A stretch of DNA of 36,621 nucleotides from Vulcanimicrobiota bacterium (lineage in GTDB: Bacteria; Vulcanimicrobiota; Vulcanimicrobiia; Vulcanimicrobiales; Vulcanimicrobiaceae): NCBI GenBank assembly GCA_003164495.1, contig PLTN01000058.1, forward strand, positions 6,946 to 43,566, written 5' to 3'. A program made the translations under genes and the position numbers. Position 1 is the stretch's first letter. Each line of letters opens with the position of its first letter. The notes beneath the pieces are model-generated. The model saw only the letters and a program-made list of their open reading frames with translations, made no database searches and was not told where the DNA came from. Positions 1 to 7,326 of this stretch are shown piece after piece.

Positions 1-422
1 GGTGCCGGCAGCGGGCCCATGTAGACGAAGAGCAATCCGCCGAGTTCCTGCACCGGGTATGCGCGCTGGCGTAGGCGGTCTTTGTACGTGCTGCTCTCGG
101 GTTCGAAGGGCTGCTCGAGGCACGCTCCGTCCGGCGCGAATTTCCAGCCGTGATAGGCGCAGCGGATCGCGTCCCCTTCGACAAAACCATAGAAGAGCGA
201 ACAGCCACGATGCGTGCAGCGCTCGGCCATGCACGCGTACGTGCCGTCCTCACCACGATAGACGACGAGATCTTCCGACAGCACGGTCAAGCGCTTCTTC
301 GGATGGTCGCTCGTGAGATCGGACGCGGGTGTGAGCGCATGCCAATACCGCCGCAGTAACTGGCCTCCGGGCGTACCCGGCCCTACCTGCGTCAGGCGCG
401 CGTTTTTCTCGGCGGTAAGCAT
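1..422 (-). CDS. Rieske [2Fe-2S] aromatic ring-hydroxylating oxygenase, alpha subunit (3' part outside window)
   Basis: Only the first 140 codons lie in the window; the gene runs off the left edge. The N-terminus MLTAEKNARLTQVGPG followed by LLRRYWHAL is the usual opening of phthalate-dioxygenase-type oxygenases. A complete Rieske site is visible: Cys69-X-His71 (CTHRGC) and Cys88-X2-His91 (CAYHGW). Members of this family use electrons from a reductase to activate O2 at a mononuclear iron in the C-terminal domain, which cannot be seen here, so the substrate is unknown. A purine-rich GGAAGG directly abuts the ATG, closer than a normal Shine-Dalgarno site, but the family alignment supports this start. 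The SBP gene ends 32 bases upstream on the same strand, so the two are probably co-transcribed, possibly for an aromatic or sulfonated compound. Confidence 0.87.
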   Translation of the reverse strand, partial: MLTAEKNARLTQVGPGTPGGQLLRRYWHALTPASDLTSDHPKKRLTVLSEDLVVYRGEDGTYACMAERCTHRGCSLFYGFVEGDAIRCAYHGWKFAPDGACLEQPFEPESSTYKDRLRQRAYPVQELGGLLFVYMGPLPA

Positions 423-454
423 CCTTCCGATCTTAGTCGCTGATCGGGAGGGTG

Positions 455-1417
455 TCAATTTCGAGGGGCAGACCCCGGCGCGTAGACGATTTCCGCCGTT
501 GGGAAGCTCGGAAATTTCGCGTACCGCGCGGTGATGTCGATCCAGGGTTGAATCTGCGCCGTCACCAGCTTGTCTTCGAAATTCGTCCGCGGCGACGCGG
601 CCACGACGGCCGGGTCGGATTTCAGGTGGTTCGCGATGATCGGAACCACCTTTTGCGGGTTTGCGTTCGCCCACTTACCGGCTTCGGTGATCGCCGATGC
701 AAAGCGGGCGACGACGTCGGGATGCGCCTTGGCCCACGGCCCCATCGCGTACCACGCGCTGGCCAGATAGACCGGCGCGATCGCATCGTCACCAGCCACG
801 AGGAAGCGCGCGAGGTTGCGCTGCTTGGCCTGGCTGATGAATGGTTCCACGAGATAGCCGCCGTCGATCCGCCCGGCGGCGATCGCATCGGCGATCTGCG
901 GAAACGGGATCTCGACGAACTTCATGGTCGACGAATCGCCGCCGTGTTTATCGACCCACGCGCGCGGCAGATATTCGGCCAGGGTGTTCAAACCCGACGT
1001 TCCGAACGTTTTACCGTTGAAATCCTTGCCCGTTTGGATCGGCGAGTTGACCCCGACCATGATGCCGGCGATCGATCTCGCTCCGTAGATGACGCCGGCC
1101 GGCGCGATCATGACGAACGGCAGACCCTTCGCATGCGCCGTCGCCAGCGTTGAAACGGTCGCGTAGGCGATGTCGTAGGTTCCGGTGACGAGGGCCGCCG
1201 CGATCGCGACCGTCGACGGGCTCGCGATGATGTCGACGTCGAGGCCGGCGCGGTCGAAGAAACCGCCTTCTTTGGCATAGTAGGCCTCGCACGTCGGTTC
1301 GATCGGAATGATCGCGACGCGCAGCGGCGTCGCGGTTTGCGCGGCCACCCGGCCTACCAGTGCCGGTGCCGCTACGGCGCCACCGAGGGCTTGTATTGCG
1401 CGTGCGCGAGTGAGCAT
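455..1417 (-). CDS. NMT1/THI5-like ABC transporter substrate-binding protein (orphan)
   Basis: Periplasmic-binding-protein-like, about 320 residues. The first ~26 residues (MLTRARAIQALGG... to AAQTA) look like a Sec signal peptide. The mature part has the SsuA/TauA/NMT1 pattern: PLRVAIIPIE, then EAYYAKEGGFFDRAGLDVDI, a GTYDIAYA segment and a GKDFNGKTFGTSG segment. Known relatives bind sulfonates, thiamine precursors or aromatic acids. The reading frame stays open upstream to a TTG at 1546, but ATG 1415-1417 directly precedes the signal peptide and is preferred. No permease or ATPase gene is in the window. The Rieske oxygenase gene follows 32 bases downstream, suggesting the ligand may be a substrate of that enzyme. 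A paralogous SBP lies at 2564-3502. Confidence 0.85.
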   Translation of the reverse strand: MLTRARAIQALGGAVAAPALVGRVAAQTATPLRVAIIPIEPTCEAYYAKEGGFFDRAGLDVDIIASPSTVAIAAALVTGTYDIAYATVSTLATAHAKGLPFVMIAPAGVIYGARSIAGIMVGVNSPIQTGKDFNGKTFGTSGLNTLAEYLPRAWVDKHGGDSSTMKFVEIPFPQIADAIAAGRIDGGYLVEPFISQAKQRNLARFLVAGDDAIAPVYLASAWYAMGPWAKAHPDVVARFASAITEAGKWANANPQKVVPIIANHLKSDPAVVAASPRTNFEDKLVTAQIQPWIDITARYAKFPSFPTAEIVYAPGSAPRN

Positions 1418-1667
1418 GTCCGGAGCATACCGGACGCGACGCACGAATCCTCGGCCGCCGGTACCTGAAGGACGATCGTTCAGCACGTACGCGTTGGCCG
1501 CTTCGCGGTGTGCGTCGTCGACGTGCTCGTCGAAATATTTCCGCAACTGATCGTCAGTCGCGCCGTCCGCGATCGGCGCATCAAGTCACTTTTACCCCGC
1601 TCGCAGGCCTTCAACACCTCGACGTCTGAAGCCGGGACCCAGCACGAAGCCGCCGCGGGAGACGACG
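1418..1667. other. Divergent intergenic region between SBP and hydrolase
   Basis: These 250 bases separate two divergent start codons and must hold both promoters. I see no convincing -35/-10 pair and no strong hairpin. On the minus strand the SBP frame stays open through about 1546 and translates to an acidic, plausible-looking stretch (KYFDEHVDDAHREAANAYV), which could be a decayed coding remnant or chance. A GGGAGA ribosome-binding site for the plus-strand hydrolase lies just before 1668. Confidence 0.4.
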
Positions 1668-2567
1668 ATGGAACGGAAAAAAGCCTCCGATTTCCCCCAA
1701 GAACTCCTCGACCTCTTTCAACTCTACGTGCACGGCGAGATCAATCGCTCGGGCTTTCTCAACGGGGCCGCGAAGTTCGCCGTGGGCGGGCTGACGGCGG
1801 CGGGCCTCTTGGCCGCGCTCAAGCCGAACTTCGCCTGGGCGATGCAAGTGCCGCCCGACGACCGGCGCATACGCGTCGAATACGACACCGTCGCATCGCC
1901 CCAAGGCAACGGCTCGATCAAGGGCTATTTGGTGCGTCCCGCTGCTGCGAGCGCAACGGCGAGAGTACCTGCGATCGTCGTCATCCATGAAAATCGCGGG
2001 CTCAACCCGTACATCGAAGACGTCGCGCGCCGGTTGGGATTGCTCGGCTACATGGCGTTCGCGCCCGACGGCTTGACGAGCGTCGGCGGGTATCCGGGCG
2101 ACGAGGAAAAGGCCACCGCGCTTTTCAGCACCGTCGACAAAGGCAAGATGACCGAGGATTTCGTCGCGTCGGCGAAGTGGCTGCAAGCGCGACCGGAAAG
2201 CAACGGACGCTACGGCGCGGTCGGATTCTGCTTCGGCGGCGGCATCGCGAACACGCTGGCCGTTCGCCTTCCGGATCTCCGCGCCGCCGTTCCGTTCTAC
2301 GGCACGCCGCCGGCGCCGTCCGACGTGCCGGCGATCAAGGCCGCGGTGCTGGTGCACCAAGCCGGACTCGATACCAAACTTGCGGCCACCTGGCCCGACT
2401 ACAACGCGGAGTTGACGGCGGCGCACGTAACCCACGACGGCTACATCTACGCCGGCGCCAATCACGGTTTTCACAACGACACCACGCCGCGTTACGACGC
2501 CGCGGCCGCGACGCTCGCGTGGCAGCGCACCGTGGCGTGGTTTGCCAAATACGTGAACGCGGCTTAG
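1668..2567 (+). CDS. Dienelactone hydrolase family protein (YghX-like), exported or membrane-anchored
   Basis: Alpha/beta hydrolase of 299 residues. The likely catalytic triad is Cys188 (GFCFGGG), Asp235 (HQAGLDTK) and His266 (GANHGFH), the Cys-Asp-His arrangement of dienelactone hydrolases. The conserved VVIHENRGLNPYIED strand-turn supports the family. The N-terminal ~60 residues carry the leader usual in this subgroup (LFQLYVHGEI... then a hydrophobic run FAVGGLTAAGLLAAL). Relatives often have a twin-arginine just before the hydrophobic stretch; here it reads NRSGFL, with only one arginine, so Tat export is doubtful. A GGGAGA site 4 bases before the ATG supports the start. The 3' end overlaps the convergent SBP gene by four bases. 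The substrate is not deducible. Confidence 0.87.
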   Translation: MERKKASDFPQELLDLFQLYVHGEINRSGFLNGAAKFAVGGLTAAGLLAALKPNFAWAMQVPPDDRRIRVEYDTVASPQGNGSIKGYLVRPAAASATARVPAIVVIHENRGLNPYIEDVARRLGLLGYMAFAPDGLTSVGGYPGDEEKATALFSTVDKGKMTEDFVASAKWLQARPESNGRYGAVGFCFGGGIANTLAVRLPDLRAAVPFYGTPPAPSDVPAIKAAVLVHQAGLDTKLAATWPDYNAELTAAHVTHDGYIYAGANHGFHNDTTPRYDAAAATLAWQRTVAWFAKYVNAA

Positions 2568-3502
2568 GACGCGGCGATCATCTCCGCCGCGCGCACGCGG
2601 CGCTCGGTGAATTTCTCACGCGCGGCCAGTTCGAGCGTGGGGTCGATCATGTCCGGCTCGAGTGACTCGGCATATGTCACCCGCACCATGCGATGCACGG
2701 TGGCGTCGTCGATCTTCGTGTACTTCTGCAAGATCACGGCCGACTTGTCGTGGTTCGCGTTCGCCCAGCGCGCGGTTTGATAAATCACCGTGGCGAATGC
2801 GTGGGCGGCAGCCATGTTCTTCTTCTGCCAGTCGGCGGTCGCAAACCAGCCGCCGATCATCAGCCGTTTGCCGATCAGGTCGAACGGCTTTGCCAAAATG
2901 CGCACGTCGGCCAGGCTCGCCGCCAGCGACGGTTCGGAGATGACGCCCGCCGCAATCGTGCCGCGGTTGAGCGCCGCGCTCACTTGTGAAAACGGCATCT
3001 CGAGGATGTTGACCTTGGACGGATCGGCGCCGTTCGCTTCGAGCCAGGTCACGACGGCCAGATGCGTGATGTCCTTGATGCCGGAAACCGAAACGGCTTT
3101 GCCTTCGAGATCGCGCGCGCTCGCGATCGCTGAATCTTTTGCGGCGCACAGCACGATCGTCGGCGCCGCCGCCGTGTACATTCCGCCACCCGCGATATAC
3201 ACGAAAGGCAAGCCGCGAACCGTCGCGTTGGCCAGCGTGATGACGCTCGAGATCCCGACGTCCAGCGCACCCGAAGCGACGCCGGTCGACACTTGCGCCC
3301 CGTTGGCGAACGTCGTGATCTCGGCATCGATGCCGGCGCGCGTGAAATAGCCGAGATCTTGCGCGTAGTAGGCTTCGGCGAAGCTGTCGTTCGCCGTTGC
3401 ACCGATCCGCAGCGGGATGCGCGTCTGCGCCATGGCCGCGGGACGCAGCGCGCCCGCGAGCGTGGCGGCCGCGGCGCTGAGAAACAGCCGTCGGCCGATC
3501 AC
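2564..3502 (-). CDS. NMT1/THI5-like ABC transporter substrate-binding protein with Tat-type leader (orphan)
   Basis: About 312 residues, paralogous to the SBP at 455-1417. The GTG start at 3502 overlaps the TGA of the upstream peptidase (GTGA), so translation is probably coupled. The leader IGRRLFLSAAAATLAG has a twin-arginine followed by a hydrophobic stretch and AMAQ, suggesting Tat export. The mature portion has RIPLRIGATANDSFAEAYY, GYFTRAGIDAEI and a GALDVGISSV segment typical of the family. Longer upstream starts in the same frame exist but would lie inside the peptidase gene. There is no transporter permease or ATPase nearby. Being encoded behind a peptidase and a LysR regulator, it may deliver a ligand or act as a sensor; its ligand is unknown. 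Confidence 0.84.
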   Translation of the reverse strand: MIGRRLFLSAAAATLAGALRPAAMAQTRIPLRIGATANDSFAEAYYAQDLGYFTRAGIDAEITTFANGAQVSTGVASGALDVGISSVITLANATVRGLPFVYIAGGGMYTAAAPTIVLCAAKDSAIASARDLEGKAVSVSGIKDITHLAVVTWLEANGADPSKVNILEMPFSQVSAALNRGTIAAGVISEPSLAASLADVRILAKPFDLIGKRLMIGGWFATADWQKKNMAAAHAFATVIYQTARWANANHDKSAVILQKYTKIDDATVHRMVRVTYAESLEPDMIDPTLELAAREKFTERRVRAAEMIAAS

Positions 3503-5751
3503 GATTTGCGCCGCGGCAAATGCTGCGGGATCACCGCGAAGCCCGGATCGCCGAGCTGCCACAGCAAGAAGCTGTACTGATCGGCGAGCAGCGCATCGCT
3601 CTGCGCGCGCGACGACGCCAAGAACCCGTGGCCGGCATCATAATCCACGCGCAGCAGAATCGGGCGGCCGCTGCTCGTTGCGGCTTGCAACCGCGCGGCG
3701 AACTTTCCCAGCTCCCACGGCGGAACGCGCGGATCGTTGATGCCGGTGATCAGCATGACGGCCGGGTAGGCGACCCCGTCGCGAACGTGCAGGAAGGCAT
3801 CGATCGGGTAGAGATCGTGGAAGCCTGCAGCGGTGGTCTGCGTGCCGAATTCCGGAATGTTCGGCGGTCCGTTGGGCGAGAACTCGCTGCGCAACGCGTC
3901 GCTGACGCCGACCACGTCGAGCGCTGCCGCAAAGAGCGCCGGCGCTTGCGTTATCGCGCCGCCGATCGTGATGCCGCCCGCGCTCGTTCCTTCACCGGCC
4001 AGGTGCTGCGGGCTCGTGTAGTGATGCGCGACCAGCCAACGGCCGCAGCCGATGAAATCGTCGATCGTGTGCTGCTTCGTTGCGAGCATGCCGGCGCGGT
4101 GCCAATCCTCGCCGTACCAGCCGCCGCCGCGCACGTGGCACACGGCGTAAACGCCGCTGCGTTCCAGCCACGCGAAGCGTCCGGTTTCGAAATCAGGAAA
4201 GACCTCGGTGCCGTATGCGCCGTAGCCTTCGAGATACGTCGGGTGCGAACCGTCGCGCATGATGCCTTTACGATAGAGGATCGACAGCGGAACCAGCGTT
4301 CCGTCGGCGCTCGGCGCCTGCACTTCCTCCGACGTGTACGCCGACGCGTTGAACGGCGAGGGCGGCTTCAGATCGGTTCTTACCACGGCGAGCATGGCAT
4401 CGTTGCGATAGTACAGCAGCGTGTGCGTCCAGCCGGTGAGACCGAACGTCGTTCCGGCGACCCGCGGATCGGTGATCATCGTGATCAGCGAGCCCGTGAA
4501 CGGCATGGTCACGTCAGCTTCGGCGCCGGTTACTTTCCCGTCGTCGTCGAGCGGGAGCCGTGCGATGCGCCCGAAGCCGCCGACGCGCGAGCGCACGTAG
4601 AGACCGTCGGCGGCCACGCCGATCTGTTCGACCACCGCGCGCGACGGCGCGACGATCGTTTGGGCAGCCGTCAAATCCGGCGACGCCAGCGACGTCGCCA
4701 GCACCTTGAAGTTCGAGGCGTTCTTGTGCGAGAGCAGATAGATCGTCGAACCGCGGAAGTCGAACGACGTCACGTCATCCGCAACGTCGGCGATTTTCTG
4801 CCAAGGCGCTTGGGCGTTCGTCACGCTCGCCGCCGGCGCGGCATAGATCGCCATCTCGTTCTGCACGCCGTTCTGAACGACCGCCAGCGTGTAGTTCGAA
4901 ACCGGCGTCGTCACGATCGCGACGAAGCCGGCTGCGGGGACCGGCACGCCGGGAGCGACGCCGAAGCCGCCGACGGCGACATCGGTCTCGGGGTCCTGGC
5001 CCAGGACGTGTAAGAACGTGTGCACTTTCTGTTCTTTGTCGGTAGCCGGCTCGCCCGGCGCCAGCTTGTTCTCGCGCAAGTAGTAGAACGAAGCGTTGTC
5101 CGGGCGCCAGCTCGAGACGCCGTCGCGCGCGCGGGTGATCGCGTCGGGCAGCGCACGCCCCGTTGCGGTCTCGATCACGTGCAGCACCGACTCTTCGGAT
5201 CCGCCTTCGGAGACGCCGTACGCCACGTATTTGGCGTCCAGCGACGGCGCGAAATAGTCGACCGTGTAGTGCTTGCCCTTGTCGTCCGTCAATTGGCTGG
5301 GATCGATCAGCACGCGCTCGGGAGCGCCCGACACCGGCCGCACGTAGAGCTTCGGAAGATTCTCGCCCGGTTTTTGCTTCTCATAGAAGTACCAGTCGCC
5401 GACGCGTTGCAGTTCGCCGACGAGGACGCCCGCGTTATTGAGCTGAGTGATGCGTGCGAACAGTTTGGTACGCGCCGGTTCGAGCCGCGCCAGCACGCTC
5501 CGCGTGTAGGTGTTCTGGCTGCGAAAGAAGGCTTGCACGTCCGGGCGTTTGAGGTCTTCGAAGTAGCGGTACCGGTCGGTCACCGTCGTTCCGAAGAGCC
5601 GCTGCGTGACCGTTCGCACCACCGCCGGCGGCGGCGGCGTGGGCAGAGCAGCCGGAGTCGCAGAAACGGCCGGCAGGCGGGCGGCGCCGGCCGCAACGGC
5701 AACCAGTACCGCACCCACACCCCACGAGCGAAGGGACACGAAACGCTTCAT
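3499..5751 (-). CDS. Prolyl oligopeptidase family (S9) serine peptidase, secreted
   Basis: 750 residues from ATG 5749-5751. The N-terminus MKRFVSLRSWGVGAVLVAVAAG is a signal peptide, so the enzyme probably acts in the periplasm. Residues ~45-440 form the beta-propeller region (RYRYFEDLKRPDVQAFF at its start is the classic S9A opening). The C-terminal alpha/beta hydrolase domain has nucleophile Ser590 (GEGTSAGGI), Asp673 (GINDPRVPP) and His708 (DAGHGF). Prolyl oligopeptidases cleave short peptides after proline. The frame extends upstream to 5976, but that part overlaps lysR and does not look like protein. Its start overlaps a 12-codon ORF by ATGA and its stop overlaps the next SBP start by GTGA, giving a tight lysR-peptidase-SBP operon. 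Confidence 0.93.
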   Translation of the reverse strand: MKRFVSLRSWGVGAVLVAVAAGAARLPAVSATPAALPTPPPPAVVRTVTQRLFGTTVTDRYRYFEDLKRPDVQAFFRSQNTYTRSVLARLEPARTKLFARITQLNNAGVLVGELQRVGDWYFYEKQKPGENLPKLYVRPVSGAPERVLIDPSQLTDDKGKHYTVDYFAPSLDAKYVAYGVSEGGSEESVLHVIETATGRALPDAITRARDGVSSWRPDNASFYYLRENKLAPGEPATDKEQKVHTFLHVLGQDPETDVAVGGFGVAPGVPVPAAGFVAIVTTPVSNYTLAVVQNGVQNEMAIYAAPAASVTNAQAPWQKIADVADDVTSFDFRGSTIYLLSHKNASNFKVLATSLASPDLTAAQTIVAPSRAVVEQIGVAADGLYVRSRVGGFGRIARLPLDDDGKVTGAEADVTMPFTGSLITMITDPRVAGTTFGLTGWTHTLLYYRNDAMLAVVRTDLKPPSPFNASAYTSEEVQAPSADGTLVPLSILYRKGIMRDGSHPTYLEGYGAYGTEVFPDFETGRFAWLERSGVYAVCHVRGGGWYGEDWHRAGMLATKQHTIDDFIGCGRWLVAHHYTSPQHLAGEGTSAGGITIGGAITQAPALFAAALDVVGVSDALRSEFSPNGPPNIPEFGTQTTAAGFHDLYPIDAFLHVRDGVAYPAVMLITGINDPRVPPWELGKFAARLQAATSSGRPILLRVDYDAGHGFLASSRAQSDALLADQYSFLLWQLGDPGFAVIPQHLPRRKS

Positions 5752-5786
5752 GCCGTGCCGATACGCCGCCAAGCGTGTTTGCTCAT
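5748..5786 (-). CDS. Putative 12-residue bridging mini-ORF between lysR and the S9 peptidase
   Basis: The 31-base gap between the lysR stop and the peptidase start contains an ORF reading MSKHAWRRIGTA. Its ATG overlaps the lysR TGA (ATGA at 5783-5786) and its TGA overlaps the peptidase ATG (ATGA at 5748-5751). A ribosome ending lysR could therefore restart on the mini-ORF and then on the peptidase without scanning, as in translational coupling. There is no clear Shine-Dalgarno site for the peptidase ATG, which fits coupling. The peptide itself need not have a function. This may be chance; two exact overlaps are the only evidence. Confidence 0.35.
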   Translation of the reverse strand: MSKHAWRRIGTA

Positions 5787-6703
5787 GGCAATGACCGGCC
5801 GGCGGCGGCGGTCGTGGGCGGCCGCTCGATTCGTTCGAGGAACGGTTCGAGGAATTTGCCGGTCGCGCCGCGCCGGTAAAGTGCCGCGAAGCGAATGCGC
5901 AAACGAGGAACGATCGAGACATAGTGCACGCCGCGAATCTTGACGTCGCGCGCGGCCGATGAGAGTAGTGCAACACCGAGACCGGCGGAGACGAGTCCCA
6001 ACAGAATCTGCACGTCGGTCGTTTCCTGGACGACGCGCGGCGTAAAACCGGCCTGCCGGCACGCCGCGAGGACTTGATCGTAGACGGTCTCGCCGAATTT
6101 CGTGGGCGCGGTCATGACGAAGTCCTCGTCAGCCAACTCGCCGAGCGCAATCTGCCGTCGCGTCGCGAAGCGGTGTCCCTCGGGAATCGCGGCGGTTACC
6201 GCTTCTTCCGCGACCGGTACCACGGCCAGACCGTCGTGTTCCGTTGCCAGCTCATCGGTGTAATGCACGAAGCCCAGATCCAGCGCACCGCTTTCGAGCG
6301 CCTCGACCTGCTCTTGCGACCACATCTGACGAAGCTCCACCTTGATGTTGGGCCGATCGCGACGGATGCGGCGGACGGTGCGCGCGATCGGGATGAACGG
6401 AAAGATGCGGCTGAACCCGAGCATCAATCGCGTGTTTGCGGCCGCGTTCGCAATCTGAGCCGACCGCAGCGTTGCACCGGCGGCATCGAGCGTGCGCTGC
6501 GCCGGTTCGAGCGTCGCGCGGCCGAGTTCGGTGAGCACGACACCGCGAGCGGTGCGGACGAACACGTTGCCGCCCAGTTCGATCTCGAGCTTTTGGATCT
6601 GGGTGGTCAGGGCCGGCTGAGCGATCGCCAGCGTCTCGGACGCCCGGGTAAAACTGCCCTGAGCGGCGATCTCGGCGAAATATCGAAGCTGTCGAAGTTC
6701 CAT
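5783..6703 (-). CDS. LysR-family transcriptional regulator
   Basis: 306 residues. The N-terminal winged helix-turn-helix is typical (MELRQLRYFAEIAAQGSFTR, then ALTTQIQKLEIELGG). Residues ~90-295 form the effector-binding domain, with the family pattern LRLMLGFS-like strand and a GLGVALLSSAA segment near residue 245. It is the first gene of a minus-strand unit with the S9 peptidase and an SBP, so it probably regulates that unit and itself, and possibly the divergent secreted-protein gene at 6868. Two inverted repeats upstream (6743-6763 and 6762-6778) are candidate binding sites. The inducer cannot be inferred, although the peptidase and SBP suggest a small peptide or aromatic ligand. Confidence 0.93.
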   Translation of the reverse strand: MELRQLRYFAEIAAQGSFTRASETLAIAQPALTTQIQKLEIELGGNVFVRTARGVVLTELGRATLEPAQRTLDAAGATLRSAQIANAAANTRLMLGFSRIFPFIPIARTVRRIRRDRPNIKVELRQMWSQEQVEALESGALDLGFVHYTDELATEHDGLAVVPVAEEAVTAAIPEGHRFATRRQIALGELADEDFVMTAPTKFGETVYDQVLAACRQAGFTPRVVQETTDVQILLGLVSAGLGVALLSSAARDVKIRGVHYVSIVPRLRIRFAALYRRGATGKFLEPFLERIERPPTTAAAGRSLP

Positions 6704-6742
6704 TAGGTATGCCTTACGCTGCCACGGCTCACGAGGGGAGTC

Positions 6743-6763
6743 ATAGCAATTAGCGATGGCTAT
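6743..6763. promoter_or_regulatory. Candidate LysR operator (ATAGC-N11-GCTAT)
   Basis: A perfect 5-base inverted repeat, ATAGC and GCTAT, separated by 11 bases, lies 40 bases upstream of the lysR start. Its inner part includes a T-N11-A core, the pattern bound by LysR-type regulators. It sits between lysR and the divergent gene at 6868, the usual place for an autoregulatory site. Confidence 0.55.
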
Positions 6764-6778
6764 ATCCTTTCTGGATAT
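6762..6778. promoter_or_regulatory. Second inverted repeat abutting the LysR site (ATATCC-N5-GGATAT)
   Basis: A perfect 6-base inverted repeat with a 5-base spacer, sharing two bases with the preceding site. LysR regulators often occupy a high-affinity recognition site and an adjacent activation site, so this could be the second half of the operator or overlap the promoter. It could also bind another regulator. Confidence 0.45.
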
Positions 6779-6867
6779 TGGACACAGATTCCGGCCGGTG
6801 ACATGATGATGTCCGCAGCCAGCTCAGGCCTCCAAACGAGCAGAAAGACAACAGCAGCAGACCAATC

Positions 6868-7326
6868 ATGAAGACCATCACCACCCTCGCGGCGACCCTC
6901 TCGGCCGCCCTCCTTCTCTCGGCAACGCCCGTCTTTGCAGCCGAGGCAACCCCGCATCAGGTGGGGCCGATCCACATCGACGCGGCGCAGCTCTTCGGGC
7001 AGAACATCGAGGACGAAGACAGCGACGGCACCGTAGCGACCTCCGTCAAGATCGAGTTCACGAACACCAATCCGTCGCCCGCAACCGACATCGTGTTTGC
7101 GCTTGAAGCCGGCGGCGTCATCGTCGGTACGGTCGAAGACGCCGGCTCGTTCGCCGACGGCGTTAAGATCAGCCACACCCTCGCCGACGACGAACTCTTC
7201 GACGCTCAGCAAGTCGCGGTCGAAAAAGTCACCTTCGCCGACGGCACCGTCTGGAACAGCCCCGACGTGCCCGCCTCGCCGGCTGCCGAAGAGAGCACCG
7301 CTTTCAACGTAACGCCGGAGTTCTAA
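6868..7326 (+). CDS. Small secreted protein of unknown function
   Basis: 152 residues with a clear Sec signal peptide: MKTITTLAATLSAALLLSA, then TPVFA and a likely cleavage before AEA. The mature ~128 residues alternate beta-like segments (SVKIEFTNTNPSPATDIVFA, VGTVEDAGSFADGVKISHT), are acidic and lack cysteines, suggesting a single beta-sandwich domain. I do not recognise the family. It is divergent from lysR across a 164-base region holding two candidate operators, so it may be under LysR control. Its stop overlaps the convergent MFS gene by four bases. No strong ribosome-binding site is seen upstream. Confidence 0.75.
   Translation: MKTITTLAATLSAALLLSATPVFAAEATPHQVGPIHIDAAQLFGQNIEDEDSDGTVATSVKIEFTNTNPSPATDIVFALEAGGVIVGTVEDAGSFADGVKISHTLADDELFDAQQVAVEKVTFADGTVWNSPDVPASPAAEESTAFNVTPEF

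Noticed and set aside
1418-1546. N-terminal extension of the first SBP from TTG 1546
   Set aside because: It would place about 43 charged residues before a clear signal peptide; ATG 1417 is more plausible. The stretch could still be a coding remnant.
3520-5013. 497-residue plus-strand open frame
   Set aside because: Antisense to the S9 peptidase, whose catalytic triad is intact; composition is that of a shadow.
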